Shown here piece after piece: positions 35,262 through 43,662 of a DNA stretch of 64,000 nt. Each line of letters opens with the position of its first letter. Position 1 is the first letter of the stretch. The translations under genes were made by a program, and so were the position numbers. The notes below the pieces were generated by a model. That model was given only the letters and a program-made list of their open reading frames with translations. It did not search any database and was not told the DNA's origin. The DNA lies in NCBI RefSeq assembly GCF_001894865.1, contig NZ_BCXA01000002.1:186001-250000 (forward strand). Reading direction: 5' to 3'. Source of the stretch: Rhodococcus maanshanensis NBRC 100610. GTDB taxonomy: Bacteria > Actinomycetota > Actinomycetes > Mycobacteriales > Mycobacteriaceae.

Positions 35262-36427
35262 CCCTCGACCGCGGCCTGGTAGACGGCGAGGGTCTGCCTG
35301 GCGATCTGCTCCCAGGAGAATTCCGCGATCGCCCGCGCCCGGCCGGCCCTGCCCATCGCGGCCGCGCCCGCGCGGTCGGCGGTGACCGTGTTGACCGCCG
35401 CCGCCAGCGCGTGCTCGAACGCCTCCGGCTCGTAGGAGTTGTAGTGCACCAGACTCCCGGTGACGCCGTCCTCGACCACCTCGGGAATGCCGCCGACGTC
35501 GGAGGCCACCACCGCGGTCTCGGTGGCCATCGCCTCCAGGTTCACGATGCCGAGCGGCTCGTAGACCGAGGGACACACGAACACCGTTGCGGCGGAGAGG
35601 ATCTCCCGGACCTGCGCGGTGGGCAGCATCTCCCTGACCCAGAACACGTTGCGTCGCGCCTCGGACAGCTTCGCGACCGCCCGCTCGGTCTCCTCGGCGA
35701 TCTCCGCGGTGTCGGGGGCGCCTGCGCACAGCACCAGCTGCACATCCGGGTCGAAGTCGTGGGCCGCCGCGATCAGGTGGCCGACGCCCTTCTGTCGGGT
35801 GATCCGGCCGACGAAGGCCGCGATGGGGGCGTCCGGGTCGACGCCCAGGTCGCGCAGCACCGAGGTCGGGCGTTCGCCGCCGAAATCCGGGTACCAGACA
35901 TCGGTGTCAATCCCGTTGCGCACCACATGCACTCGATCCGGGTTGACGAACGGATAGGCGTCGAGCAGGTCGAGGCGCATGCCCGCGCTGACCGCGATGA
36001 CGGCGTCGGCGTACTCGACCGCGTTGCGCTCGGACCAGGAGGAGATGCGGTATCCACCGCCGAGCTGCTCGGCCTTCCACGGTCGGCGGGGCTCGAGCGA
36101 GTGGGCGGTCATGATGTGGGGCACCCCGTACAGCTCGCCCGCGAGGTGCCCGGCCAGGCCGGTGTACCAGGTGTGCGAATGCACCACGTCGGCCGCGCAT
36201 GCCGCCTGCGCCATCCGCAGCTGCGCCGACAACATGGTCAACGCGGGATTGGCGCCTGCCAGAGCGGGATCGGGCCCGTGCACGATCGCGCCCTCGCGGG
36301 GCTCGCCCATGCAGTGCACCTCGACGTCGCAGAGCCGCGTGAGCTGGGCCACGAGCTCGGTGACGTGGACCCCCGCGCCACCGTAGATCTCCGGGGGGTA
36401 CTCCCTGGTCATCATCGCAACCCGCAC
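35222..36427 (-). CDS. glgM: Alpha-maltose-1-phosphate synthase / glycogen synthase
   Basis: 401 residues, the orthologue of Rv1212c (called glgA or glgM). Transfers glucose from ADP-glucose to glucose-1-phosphate, making maltose-1-phosphate for alpha-glucan synthesis through GlgE. GT-B fold: MTREYPPEIYGGAGVHVTEL at the N-terminus, the ADP-glucose-binding region IAAFVGRITRQKGVGHLI, and the C-terminal FVCPSVYEPLGIVNLEAMA with the conserved glutamates. GTG start 36427 follows TACGTT with 6-nt spacing (leaderless type). Divergent from glgC, which supplies its ADP-glucose. Confidence 0.95.
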   Translation of the reverse strand: MRVAMMTREYPPEIYGGAGVHVTELVAQLTRLCDVEVHCMGEPREGAIVHGPDPALAGANPALTMLSAQLRMAQAACAADVVHSHTWYTGLAGHLAGELYGVPHIMTAHSLEPRRPWKAEQLGGGYRISSWSERNAVEYADAVIAVSAGMRLDLLDAYPFVNPDRVHVVRNGIDTDVWYPDFGGERPTSVLRDLGVDPDAPIAAFVGRITRQKGVGHLIAAAHDFDPDVQLVLCAGAPDTAEIAEETERAVAKLSEARRNVFWVREMLPTAQVREILSAATVFVCPSVYEPLGIVNLEAMATETAVVASDVGGIPEVVEDGVTGSLVHYNSYEPEAFEHALAAAVNTVTADRAGAAAMGRAGRARAIAEFSWEQIARQTLAVYQAAVEGYTGSAPASGTGR

Positions 36428-36501
36428 GCGATAAACGTAGCCGCCGAGCCGACTTGGGGCTACCGCTGGCGGGGGTAATGCCCGACCGATAGGTTGGCAG
36501 G
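36428..36501. promoter_or_regulatory. Divergent glgM/glgC promoter region with two leaderless-type -10 elements
   Basis: On the minus strand TACGTT (36439-36434) precedes the glgM GTG by 6 nt; on the plus strand TAGGTT (36490-36495) precedes the glgC GTG by 6 nt. The 74-bp gap has no ribosome binding site for either gene, so both mRNAs are probably leaderless. Confidence 0.6.
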
Positions 36502-37716
36502 GTGAGGAGCCAGCCGCATGTGCTCGGAATCGTGCTCGCCGGAGGCGAAGGGAAACGTCTGTACCCCTTGACCGCGGACCGGGCCAAGCCGGCGGTGCCG
36601 TTCGGCGGGGCCTACCGCCTGATCGACTTCGTGCTGAGCAACCTGGTCAACGCCGGCTATCTCCGGATCTGTGTGCTGACCCAGTACAAGTCGCATTCCC
36701 TCGACCGCCACATCTCGCAGACGTGGCGGCTGTCGGGTTTCGCGGGCGAGTACATCACCCCGGTCCCGGCGCAGCAGCGGCTCGGCCCGCGCTGGTACAC
36801 CGGCAGCGCGGATGCGATCTTCCAGTCGCTCAACCTGGTCTACGACGAGGACCCCGAGTACATCGTGGTGTTCGGCGCCGACCACGTGTACCGGATGGAT
36901 CCCGAGCAGATGGTCCAGCACCACATCGACTCGGGGGCGGGGGTCACCGTGGCCGGGATCCGTGTGCCACGCAGCGAGGCGTTCGCGTTCGGCTGCATCG
37001 ACAGCGACGAGTCGGGCCGCATCACCCAGTTCCTGGAGAAGCCGGCGCATCCGCCCGGCACCCCGGACGACCCGAACGTGACGTTCGCGTCGATGGGGAA
37101 CTATGTGTTCACCACGAAGGTACTGGTGGACGCCATCCGCGCCGACTCGGAGAACTCCGACTCCGACCACGACATGGGCGGGGACATCATCCCGGCGCTG
37201 GTCGCCGCCGGGATGGCCAACGTCTACGACTTCAAGGACAACGTGGTGCCCGGCGCAACCGACCGCGACCGCGGGTACTGGCGGGACGTCGGCACCATCG
37301 ACGCGTTCTACGAGGCGCACATGGACCTGGTGTCCGTCCACCCGGTGTTCAACCTCTACAACCGGCGCTGGCCGATCCGTGGCGCGGCCGAGAACCTGGC
37401 GCCGGCCAAGTTCGTGCAGGGCGGGCTCGCCCAGGAATCGGTGGTGGGCGCCGGCTGCATCCTGTCCGCCGCGACCGTCCGCAACTCCGTGCTCAGCTCC
37501 AACGTGATGGTCGACGACGGCGCCACCGTCGAGGGCAGCGTGCTGATGCCGGGCGTGCGCGTCGGCAAGGGCGCGGTGGTGCGGCACGCGATCCTGGACA
37601 AGAACGTGGTGGTCGGCGAGGGCGAGATCATCGGCGTCGACCTCGAGCGTGACCGGCAGCGGTTCGCGGTCAGCCCTGGCGGCGTGGTCGCGATCGGCAA
37701 GGGCGTCTGGATCTGA
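36502..37716 (+). CDS. glgC: Glucose-1-phosphate adenylyltransferase
   Basis: 404 residues. Makes ADP-glucose for GlgM and glycogen synthase. N-terminal nucleotidyltransferase with [37 protein letters not shown] and [10 protein letters not shown]; the substrate region is [17 protein letters not shown]. The C-terminal beta-helix has hexapeptide turns ([19 protein letters not shown]). Length and sequence match Rv1213. Confidence 0.97.
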   Translation: MRSQPHVLGIVLAGGEGKRLYPLTADRAKPAVPFGGAYRLIDFVLSNLVNAGYLRICVLTQYKSHSLDRHISQTWRLSGFAGEYITPVPAQQRLGPRWYTGSADAIFQSLNLVYDEDPEYIVVFGADHVYRMDPEQMVQHHIDSGAGVTVAGIRVPRSEAFAFGCIDSDESGRITQFLEKPAHPPGTPDDPNVTFASMGNYVFTTKVLVDAIRADSENSDSDHDMGGDIIPALVAAGMANVYDFKDNVVPGATDRDRGYWRDVGTIDAFYEAHMDLVSVHPVFNLYNRRWPIRGAAENLAPAKFVQGGLAQESVVGAGCILSAATVRNSVLSSNVMVDDGATVEGSVLMPGVRVGKGAVVRHAILDKNVVVGEGEIIGVDLERDRQRFAVSPGGVVAIGKGVWI

Positions 37717-37951
37717 GCCCCCTGTCCGCGGCCGGTCGGGTAACGGTTCGATGTGCGGGTTCGCCGAGGCGTCTCGGATGAGTAACGAGATCTTCGTTCC
37801 GCAATCCCTGATCCTCGTTTCCCTGGTCTAATGGAATGCTCAGAGACAGAATGGATTTCGACAGCGAGTAAGCCCTAACCCAAGGTCAGCCGGCCACCCG
37901 TACCGGTCAGTCGCACACGCGCGCGGGGGCCCCAGAGTTTCGGGATGCGCG

Positions 37952-39220
37952 ATGATCGAAGCAGTGCTGGGGCTCTCCACGAGCACAAGCGAGCCGGCGC
38001 AACCCCGACCCGAGTCGGCGCAACCCCGACCCGAGCCGGCGGAGCGAATCGACGACGCACGTGGCGGTCGTGTGGTTCTCCACGGGTTGCTCGCGATTGC
38101 GACGTTGACACCGGCGCAGGCCGCGCTGCTCGTCACCGATGTGGTCGATCAGCTCGAGCTGGTGCGGAGCCGGGACGGCTACCCGATCATCCGGGACCAC
38201 GGGGTGACGGTGTCCGAGCGGGGACAGCTCACGATCGAGTGCACCGGGAGCGCGGCGTCCTGGCACGACATGGACGAGGCGGTGGCGAGTCTGCTGCGGA
38301 GTATCGCGACGAGCTGTCGGGATCGTGCGCTCGCCGACCGGTTGGACGAATCGATCGCCCGAACAACAGATCTGGCAGACCTGGCGCAACGGGTTCGCGG
38401 TGCGGTCGCGACGGAGCTCGACCCGTCCACGGTTGGCAGGACGCGGTGCCAGCTCGCGGAGCTCGTCTCGGCGACGAGGGGGCTGGCACACTCGGACGAT
38501 CGGGTCGTGACGGACCGCGCGAACTCGCAGGGCCCACCGACCCCGCCGACCCCGGCCGCCGCATCGTCGCTCGCCCCGAAGGGCTGGTATCCACCCGTCG
38601 AGAATCCGTGGCATCGCAAGCGGCGGCGGCTGTCGCGTCGTGGGGGTGTACTCGGCCTGATCTCGATCCTGCTGTTCGTCGGGGTGGTGTGGGCGGCTCC
38701 CGGTGCGTGGTCGGAGCTGCGTCGGGGCTGGGATGCCCTTCTGCATCCGGTGAATCCGTCGGAGCAGAATCAGATCAGTCCGGTCTCGCCGCCGCCGCCG
38801 CTCGCGCCCGAAGCCGCCCAGGCGAACTCACCGACCGCGCAGGGCACCGCCGAGGCTGGGCCGGTCCATACCGGACTTCCCGGCAGCGCGGGGCCGATCA
38901 CCCTGGTCACCGCCACCTTCGCCAACGGGGAATGCGCGACGGGACAACCGTGCACCATGCGGGTCGACGTCCACGTCGATCCTGCTGCGAATGTCGGCGC
39001 GGTGACCTGGCATGTGGTCGTGTACGACCGATGCTCGGGAGCCGTTCATCCGGGCACTGACGTGACGACGCCCGTGCCGCCGGGTGGGCAGCAGGTGTAC
39101 GGCATCGCCAGGGTCGTCCTGCCGCCCGCCCCCGCGCTCGCCGTCGCCGCGCTGACCAACGCCCCTGCGGCAGCCGCGTCGGAGCCGGCATTCGTGCCCG
39201 CCGAGAACGCAAAGTGCTGA
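37952..39220 (+). CDS. Bitopic membrane protein with RodZ-like topology
   Basis: 422 residues, not recognised as a known family. Order: an N-terminal Pro-rich stretch with the heptapeptide [E(P/S)AQPRP] repeated; a cytoplasmic mostly helical region (about 40-185); a basic patch HRKRRRLSRR (221-230); one transmembrane helix (about 232-250); a Pro/Ala linker; and an extracytoplasmic beta-rich domain (about 313-405) with a probable disulfide (Cys328, Cys334). Cytoplasmic domain, one helix, outer beta domain is the RodZ plan, but I see no convincing HTH in the N-terminal part. Residues 52-98 faintly recall a degraded kinase C-lobe. It ends 13 bp before the SEDS-PBP gene, so they form an operon, and it may anchor or regulate that synthase. 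Confidence 0.7.
   Translation: MIEAVLGLSTSTSEPAQPRPESAQPRPEPAERIDDARGGRVVLHGLLAIATLTPAQAALLVTDVVDQLELVRSRDGYPIIRDHGVTVSERGQLTIECTGSAASWHDMDEAVASLLRSIATSCRDRALADRLDESIARTTDLADLAQRVRGAVATELDPSTVGRTRCQLAELVSATRGLAHSDDRVVTDRANSQGPPTPPTPAAASSLAPKGWYPPVENPWHRKRRRLSRRGGVLGLISILLFVGVVWAAPGAWSELRRGWDALLHPVNPSEQNQISPVSPPPPLAPEAAQANSPTAQGTAEAGPVHTGLPGSAGPITLVTATFANGECATGQPCTMRVDVHVDPAANVGAVTWHVVVYDRCSGAVHPGTDVTTPVPPGGQQVYGIARVVLPPAPALAVAALTNAPAAAASEPAFVPAENAKC
37991..38040. repeat. 21-bp tandem repeat in coding sequence
   Basis: Two full copies of a 21-bp unit (37991-38011, 38012-38032; one T/C difference) and a third partial copy. It encodes the heptapeptide repeat EPAQPRP/ESAQPRP near the N-terminus of the bitopic protein, and may vary in copy number. 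Confidence 0.8.
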
Positions 39221-39233
39221 GGGGTGGGGTCGC

Positions 39234-42059
39234 ATGCAGGCGCACAAGCGAGAATCCGACCCCTGGCTCGTAGCGGCGGCGATCACCCTCGTCGTCCTCG
39301 GCCTGCTCAACCTGGTCTCGACGGGGAAGACCACGGATGCCGTCCGTCACGCACTCTTCGCTGCCATCGGCCTCGGTGCGATGTACGCGATATCGCGACT
39401 GCGGACCGGCACCCTCCGACGATTCGGCTGGACGTTGTATGCCGCTGCGGTCGTCCTGCTCGCTGCGGTGCCACTCATCGGGATCGCGACCAAGGGTGCG
39501 CAGCGATGGCTGAACTTCGGCCTGTTCACCGTTCAACCGTCCGAACTCGCCAAGCTGGCGCTGGTCATGGTCCCCGCGGCGATCCTGGCGGGTGGGTACA
39601 CCCTCGGCCGGTTCGCGGCGACCCTGCTGATCTCGAGTGTGCCGATCGGTCTCGTGGCGCTGCAGCCCGACCTGTCGACCGCCGTGGTGCTCGCCTCGAC
39701 CGTGATACTCATGCTGATCCTGGCCAGGGTGCCGCTGCTGCCCCTGCTGCCGCTGTTCGCGCTCGGGATCGCATCGTTGCCCCTTGCCGTGCTGTTCCTC
39801 CGGCCCTATCAGCTCGAGCGCATTCACGTGTTCCTGTCGAGCAACGCCGACCCGCAGGGGTCGGGTTGGGCGGCGCTGCAGGCCGACATCGCGATCGGCA
39901 GCGGCGGGTGGTTCGGTCTCGGGCGTGAGCCGTTTTACGACCTGAGGGCCGAGTACCTTCCCGAATCGGAGCACGATCTCGCCTTCGCGAGCCTCGTGTA
40001 CGGATGGGGGTTGTTCGCCGGCCTGGCAGTCGTGGTCGCCACGATGATCATCGTGTGGCGGGCCGCGCTGGCCGCCCGAACGGCACGCACCAGGGAAGCC
40101 GCCCTCGTCGCGGCCGGGATCGGTGGGCTGTTCGGAGTGCAGGCCGTGGTCTCCATTGCGCAGAGCCTGTCGCTCCTCCCGCACACCGGCATGCCGATCC
40201 CCCTCTTCAGTTACGGGGGCACGGCGGCAATCGTCGGATTCGTCGCGATCGGGCTGGTGCTCGCGATCCGCCGCGACGGCGTCACGCGTCCCCTGTGGGC
40301 CACCGAGTCCAGGCGGCGCCGCCTGCCCCGAGGAGTGTCAACAGGCGCCGTCACGGTCACAGCGATGCTCCTCGCGCTGTCGGTGTTCGCGTGGCAGCTG
40401 CAGACCGGTCGGGGTACGGAGTTGCGCACGATGAGCGACGTGCAGATGGAGCGTTGCATCCGTCTACCCGCCGAGCGGGGTCACATCCTCGACCGAAACG
40501 GCGAGCCGCTCGCGTACAACGTCCCCGAGTACGCCGTCGCGGTGGTTGCCCGGATGTTCGACCGTGACGACGGGCCCGTGCGCGCCGAACTGGCCGCGCT
40601 GCTCGGCGTCACGCCCGAACAGCTGGCGGCGACCCTGGAGAGCGGCGGCCAGGAGTTGGAGGTCGTACTGGGCCGGGTCACCGCCGAGCAGGCTCGGCGG
40701 GTCGTGGACGCCCAACTCCCGTGGGTGCTCGTGTACCCGACCGGGCGCAGGCACTACCCGCACGGGGCATCGCTGGCATCCGTCCTCGGGTACGTCGGGC
40801 TCGCGGATCCGCATGACATGGAACGCTGGCCCCACCTCGCCCTCGGATCACGGGTCGGCAAGGCGGGTACCGAGAAGCAGTACGACGCGCTGCTCCGCGG
40901 CACCGACGGCAAGCAGTGCATGTTCGTCGATCCGTCCGGGCGTCTGGTGGCCACCGGCGAGCGGGTGGACCCGGTGCGGGGACACGACCTGAAGTTGCAC
41001 CTCGACATGGGGATGCAGCAGCTCGCGACCGATGCGCTCACCGATGCGGTGCGCAGCAGTGGGGGCGATATGGGCGCGGCGATCGTGATGGACGCCCGCA
41101 CCGGGGCGGTGCTGACGCTGGCCAGCGTGCCCGGATACGACAACAACGTCTACGGCCCCCCGGTCGACGCGGTCGCGCTGGCGGCACAGACCGAGGGGCC
41201 AGGGCCGGGACGGATGCTCAACCACGCCGACCAGTCCGCGGCACCGCCCGGCTCGACCTTCAAGATCGTCGTCGCGGCGGCCAACGCGAAGTACAACGTG
41301 CTGTCGCCGGACGCCCAGCTCGCGGGCGGTGCGTCGTACACCTATGGAGGGCACACATTCGCGAACTGGCAACCGATGGGGCCGAACAGCTTGATCGGGG
41401 CGATCCAGTGGTCGGACAACGTCTACTTCTACCAGCTCGCCGAACTCCTCGGCCCCGAGCGAATCGCGGCAACCGCCGCGGAGTTGGGCGTTGGCGAGGA
41501 ATCGGGGATCGACCTGCCGGGCGAGGCCGTGGGCTTCCTCGGCACCCCGGAGAACGTCGGCAGCATCGGGGGAACCTGGTATCCGGGGTCGACGCTGCTG
41601 ATGGGCATCGGTCAGGGCACCGTCAGCGCGACGCCTGTGCAGTTGGCGCGCTGGACGTCGGGCATCGCCACCGGCTCGACGGTGACCCCCCAGCTCGCCG
41701 CGGCGTACGGGCCGGACGCCCTGCCCATTCCCACCGCTGACCCTCGGCGACTGTCCTTCGCGGACCAACTCGGCCCCGTCCGAGCAGGGATGCGAGCATC
41801 TGCCGCTGCCGGAACGGCCGGGCAGTTGGCCACCTTGCCGGTCGCGGCGGGCGCCAAGACCGGAACGGCGGAGGATCCGTCGGCACCAGGAAAAGGCCTC
41901 AATGCCTGGTTCTCGGCGGTGGTGCCCTTCGACGCTCCCGAGATCGTGGTCTCGGTGCTGGTCCGTGGCGGTGGATTCGGGTCGGCAACGTCCGGGCCCG
42001 TCGCCAAGAAACTCCTCGAGCGCTACCTCGCACAACCACGGGCCGTGCCGAACCGCTGA
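39234..42059 (+). CDS. Fused SEDS glycosyltransferase and class B penicillin-binding protein
   Basis: 941 residues, one frame without break. Residues 10-350 are a RodA/FtsW (SEDS) polymerase with about ten helices: KGAQRWLNFGLFTVQPSELAK (88-108), LQPDLSTAV (143-151), ESEHDLAFA with the catalytic-type Asp248, and TGMPIPLFSYGG (318-329). A further helix (about 370-388) leads into a class B PBP: pedestal motif ERGHILDRNGEPLAYN (414-429), then a transpeptidase domain with SxxK at S674-K677 (STFK), SxN at 727-729 (SDN) and KTG at 875-877. Both active sites are intact, so one chain should polymerise lipid II and cross-link the glycan. SEDS proteins normally act with a separate class B PBP (RodA-PBP2, FtsW-FtsI). 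Preceded by a RodZ-like gene and convergent with mreB; whether it serves elongation, sporulation-like or stress growth is unknown. Confidence 0.93.
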   Translation: MQAHKRESDPWLVAAAITLVVLGLLNLVSTGKTTDAVRHALFAAIGLGAMYAISRLRTGTLRRFGWTLYAAAVVLLAAVPLIGIATKGAQRWLNFGLFTVQPSELAKLALVMVPAAILAGGYTLGRFAATLLISSVPIGLVALQPDLSTAVVLASTVILMLILARVPLLPLLPLFALGIASLPLAVLFLRPYQLERIHVFLSSNADPQGSGWAALQADIAIGSGGWFGLGREPFYDLRAEYLPESEHDLAFASLVYGWGLFAGLAVVVATMIIVWRAALAARTARTREAALVAAGIGGLFGVQAVVSIAQSLSLLPHTGMPIPLFSYGGTAAIVGFVAIGLVLAIRRDGVTRPLWATESRRRRLPRGVSTGAVTVTAMLLALSVFAWQLQTGRGTELRTMSDVQMERCIRLPAERGHILDRNGEPLAYNVPEYAVAVVARMFDRDDGPVRAELAALLGVTPEQLAATLESGGQELEVVLGRVTAEQARRVVDAQLPWVLVYPTGRRHYPHGASLASVLGYVGLADPHDMERWPHLALGSRVGKAGTEKQYDALLRGTDGKQCMFVDPSGRLVATGERVDPVRGHDLKLHLDMGMQQLATDALTDAVRSSGGDMGAAIVMDARTGAVLTLASVPGYDNNVYGPPVDAVALAAQTEGPGPGRMLNHADQSAAPPGSTFKIVVAAANAKYNVLSPDAQLAGGASYTYGGHTFANWQPMGPNSLIGAIQWSDNVYFYQLAELLGPERIAATAAELGVGEESGIDLPGEAVGFLGTPENVGSIGGTWYPGSTLLMGIGQGTVSATPVQLARWTSGIATGSTVTPQLAAAYGPDALPIPTADPRRLSFADQLGPVRAGMRASAAAGTAGQLATLPVAAGAKTGTAEDPSAPGKGLNAWFSAVVPFDAPEIVVSVLVRGGGFGSATSGPVAKKLLERYLAQPRAVPNR

Positions 42060-42064
42060 TCCCC

Positions 42065-42084
42065 GATCCACCGCGGGGTGGATC
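42065..42084. terminator. Short stem-loop between SEDS-PBP and mreB
   Basis: GATCCACC and GGTGGATC pair perfectly around GCGG, in the 33-bp gap between the convergent stops. Confidence 0.5.
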
Positions 42085-42092
42085 AGGGCCGA

Positions 42093-43082
42093 TCAGTCGC
42101 TGTAAGCGGCAACCACTTCGGGGTGATCGAGGCAGGCGGTCGCACCTTCGGCGACACAGGTCAGCGGGCGCTCGGCCGTCTTCACAGGGAGCCCGAAGGT
42201 CTCTTCGAGCAGCTGCGACAGACCGTGCAGCAGCGACCCACCGCCGAGCGTCAGGAGCCCCTCGGACATCACGTCACCGATCGCCTGCGCGGGGATGTCC
42301 TCCAGGCATGCGGCCAGCGTCTGCACGATCCCGGTCGTGGTCGGCCGCAACGCATCCACGATCTCCTCGGTCTCGAGCGTGACCAGACGTGCCCGTCCGG
42401 TCACGGCGTCGCGGCCCTCGACGACGAGCGACTGCCCCTCGCCGGTCTCGGGCGCGCCGACCTTCACCCGCTCGGCGGTGAGCTCGCCGACGATGATGTT
42501 GTGCTCGGTCCGCAGGTAGTGATACAGCGCGTTGGTCAGTTCATCACCTGCGAGCCGGCAACTGCGATGCGAGAGCATGCCGCCATAACAGAACGCGGTG
42601 ACTTCCGAAGTGCCGCCGCCGATGTCGACGACGAGGTGGGCGCGGGGTTCGAGCGGGTTGATCCCGCAGCCGAGTGCCCCCGCGACCGGCTCCGGTATCA
42701 GCCCGACCTTTCGCAGACCGGCCTCGTGTCCGACCTCGAGCAGAGCCCGACGCTCGAGCGAGGTGGCGCCTGCGGGAACCGAGATGACGCCCTTCGGCCG
42801 CACGCCGTACCGCCTGCTCGGGGCCGCGCGTTTGATGACGGCCGTGACGAAGGCCTGGGCCGACTCGAGGTCGACGATCACCCCGTCGTGCATCGGACGA
42901 ACGGGCGTGACTCCCATGGGATTGCGGCCGACCAGGTCTCGCGCTTCCGTGCCGATCGCGAGGGCGTGGTGCGGATCCTTCTCTCGCACCAGCATGAACG
43001 ATGGCTCGTTCAGGACGATGCCGTCTTCGGGGGTCCCGACGACAGTGTTGGTGGTTCCGAGATCGATACCAAGTCCGCTCAC
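42093..43082 (-). CDS. mreB: MreB-family actin homologue
   Basis: 329 residues with the full MreB/Hsp70-actin ATPase pattern: phosphate-1 GIDLGTTNTVV (5-15), GIVLNEPSF (21-29), RPMHDGVIVD (62-71), VPAGATSLERRAL (102-114), catalytic-type Glu131 in LIPEPVAGALG, phosphate-2 VVDIGGGTSEV (151-161), GELTAERVKV (199-208), adenosine motif LLTLGGGSLLHGL (276-288) and PLTCVAEGA (306-314). These places match MreB rather than DnaK. It lacks the N-terminal amphipathic helix of E. coli MreB and is slightly short. GGAGG stands 5 nt before the GTG start. MreB guides RodA/PBP2-type synthases, and here it lies beside a fused one. Mycobacteria and corynebacteria have no MreB. Confidence 0.93.
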   Translation of the reverse strand: MSGLGIDLGTTNTVVGTPEDGIVLNEPSFMLVREKDPHHALAIGTEARDLVGRNPMGVTPVRPMHDGVIVDLESAQAFVTAVIKRAAPSRRYGVRPKGVISVPAGATSLERRALLEVGHEAGLRKVGLIPEPVAGALGCGINPLEPRAHLVVDIGGGTSEVTAFCYGGMLSHRSCRLAGDELTNALYHYLRTEHNIIVGELTAERVKVGAPETGEGQSLVVEGRDAVTGRARLVTLETEEIVDALRPTTTGIVQTLAACLEDIPAQAIGDVMSEGLLTLGGGSLLHGLSQLLEETFGLPVKTAERPLTCVAEGATACLDHPEVVAAYSD

Positions 43083-43213
43083 GTCGGCCTCCGAGAGGTG
43101 TTCCAGCGAGATGGTTCGATGGTACGCAGCGGCTCCGGCGTTCGGTCGAGATCGCGGTGACTCGTCACAGATCCGCGCTCAACCGTTATCGACCTCACCG
43201 TTCGGTTGATCGC

Positions 43214-43543
43214 TCAGTGGACCTCCATCAGCTCGGCCCACGACTCGACGTTGGGGTGACGCTTGAGCAACGCCCGGCGCTGGCGCTCGGTCATCCCGCC
43301 CCAGACGCCGAACTCGACTCGGTTGTCGAGGGCCTCGGCCCCGCACTGGATGATGACGGGGCACTGGCGGCACGCGGCGGCCGCCTCGCGTTGGGCTGCG
43401 CCGCGAACGAACATCTGATCGGGGTTCTGCGCACGGCACAGCGCACGCTCCACCCAGGCGTGCGGCATGGCGAGGAGGGGGTAGTCGCATTCCGCGGGGG
43501 CATAGCTCCCGGACTCCGGTCGGGGGCGGCTTGAGCACATCAC
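43214..43543 (-). CDS. WhiB-family iron-sulfur regulator, WhiB4-like
   Basis: 109 residues (GTG 43543; ATG 43540 is equally possible). Four cluster cysteines Cys36, Cys58, Cys61, Cys67 (C-x21-C-x2-C-x5-C) and the WhiB turn VWGGMTERQRR (80-90). MFVRGAAQREAAAACRQCP and EFGVWGGMTERQRRALLKRHP resemble mycobacterial WhiB4, a redox-sensing DNA-binding protein. It lies 131 bp upstream of mreB on the same strand, in a separate or shared transcript; no terminator is seen between them. Confidence 0.93.
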   Translation of the reverse strand: MMCSSRPRPESGSYAPAECDYPLLAMPHAWVERALCRAQNPDQMFVRGAAQREAAAACRQCPVIIQCGAEALDNRVEFGVWGGMTERQRRALLKRHPNVESWAELMEVH

Positions 43544-43662
43544 GAGACCCCATGGTGCCCCGGATCGAGCCTGCCCGACAGCCGTTTTGGCGGAAGTTGG
43601 TCAACTGTCCATCTCGGGGTAACGGCGCGTTTCGGCCGTACATGGGGAGCCGGGCGAACCGG

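Noticed and set aside
37717-37951. Possible small RNA or tRNA gene in the 235-bp gap before the RodZ-like gene
   Set aside because: No cloverleaf, conserved riboswitch core or strong terminator seen; probably the promoter region of the operon.
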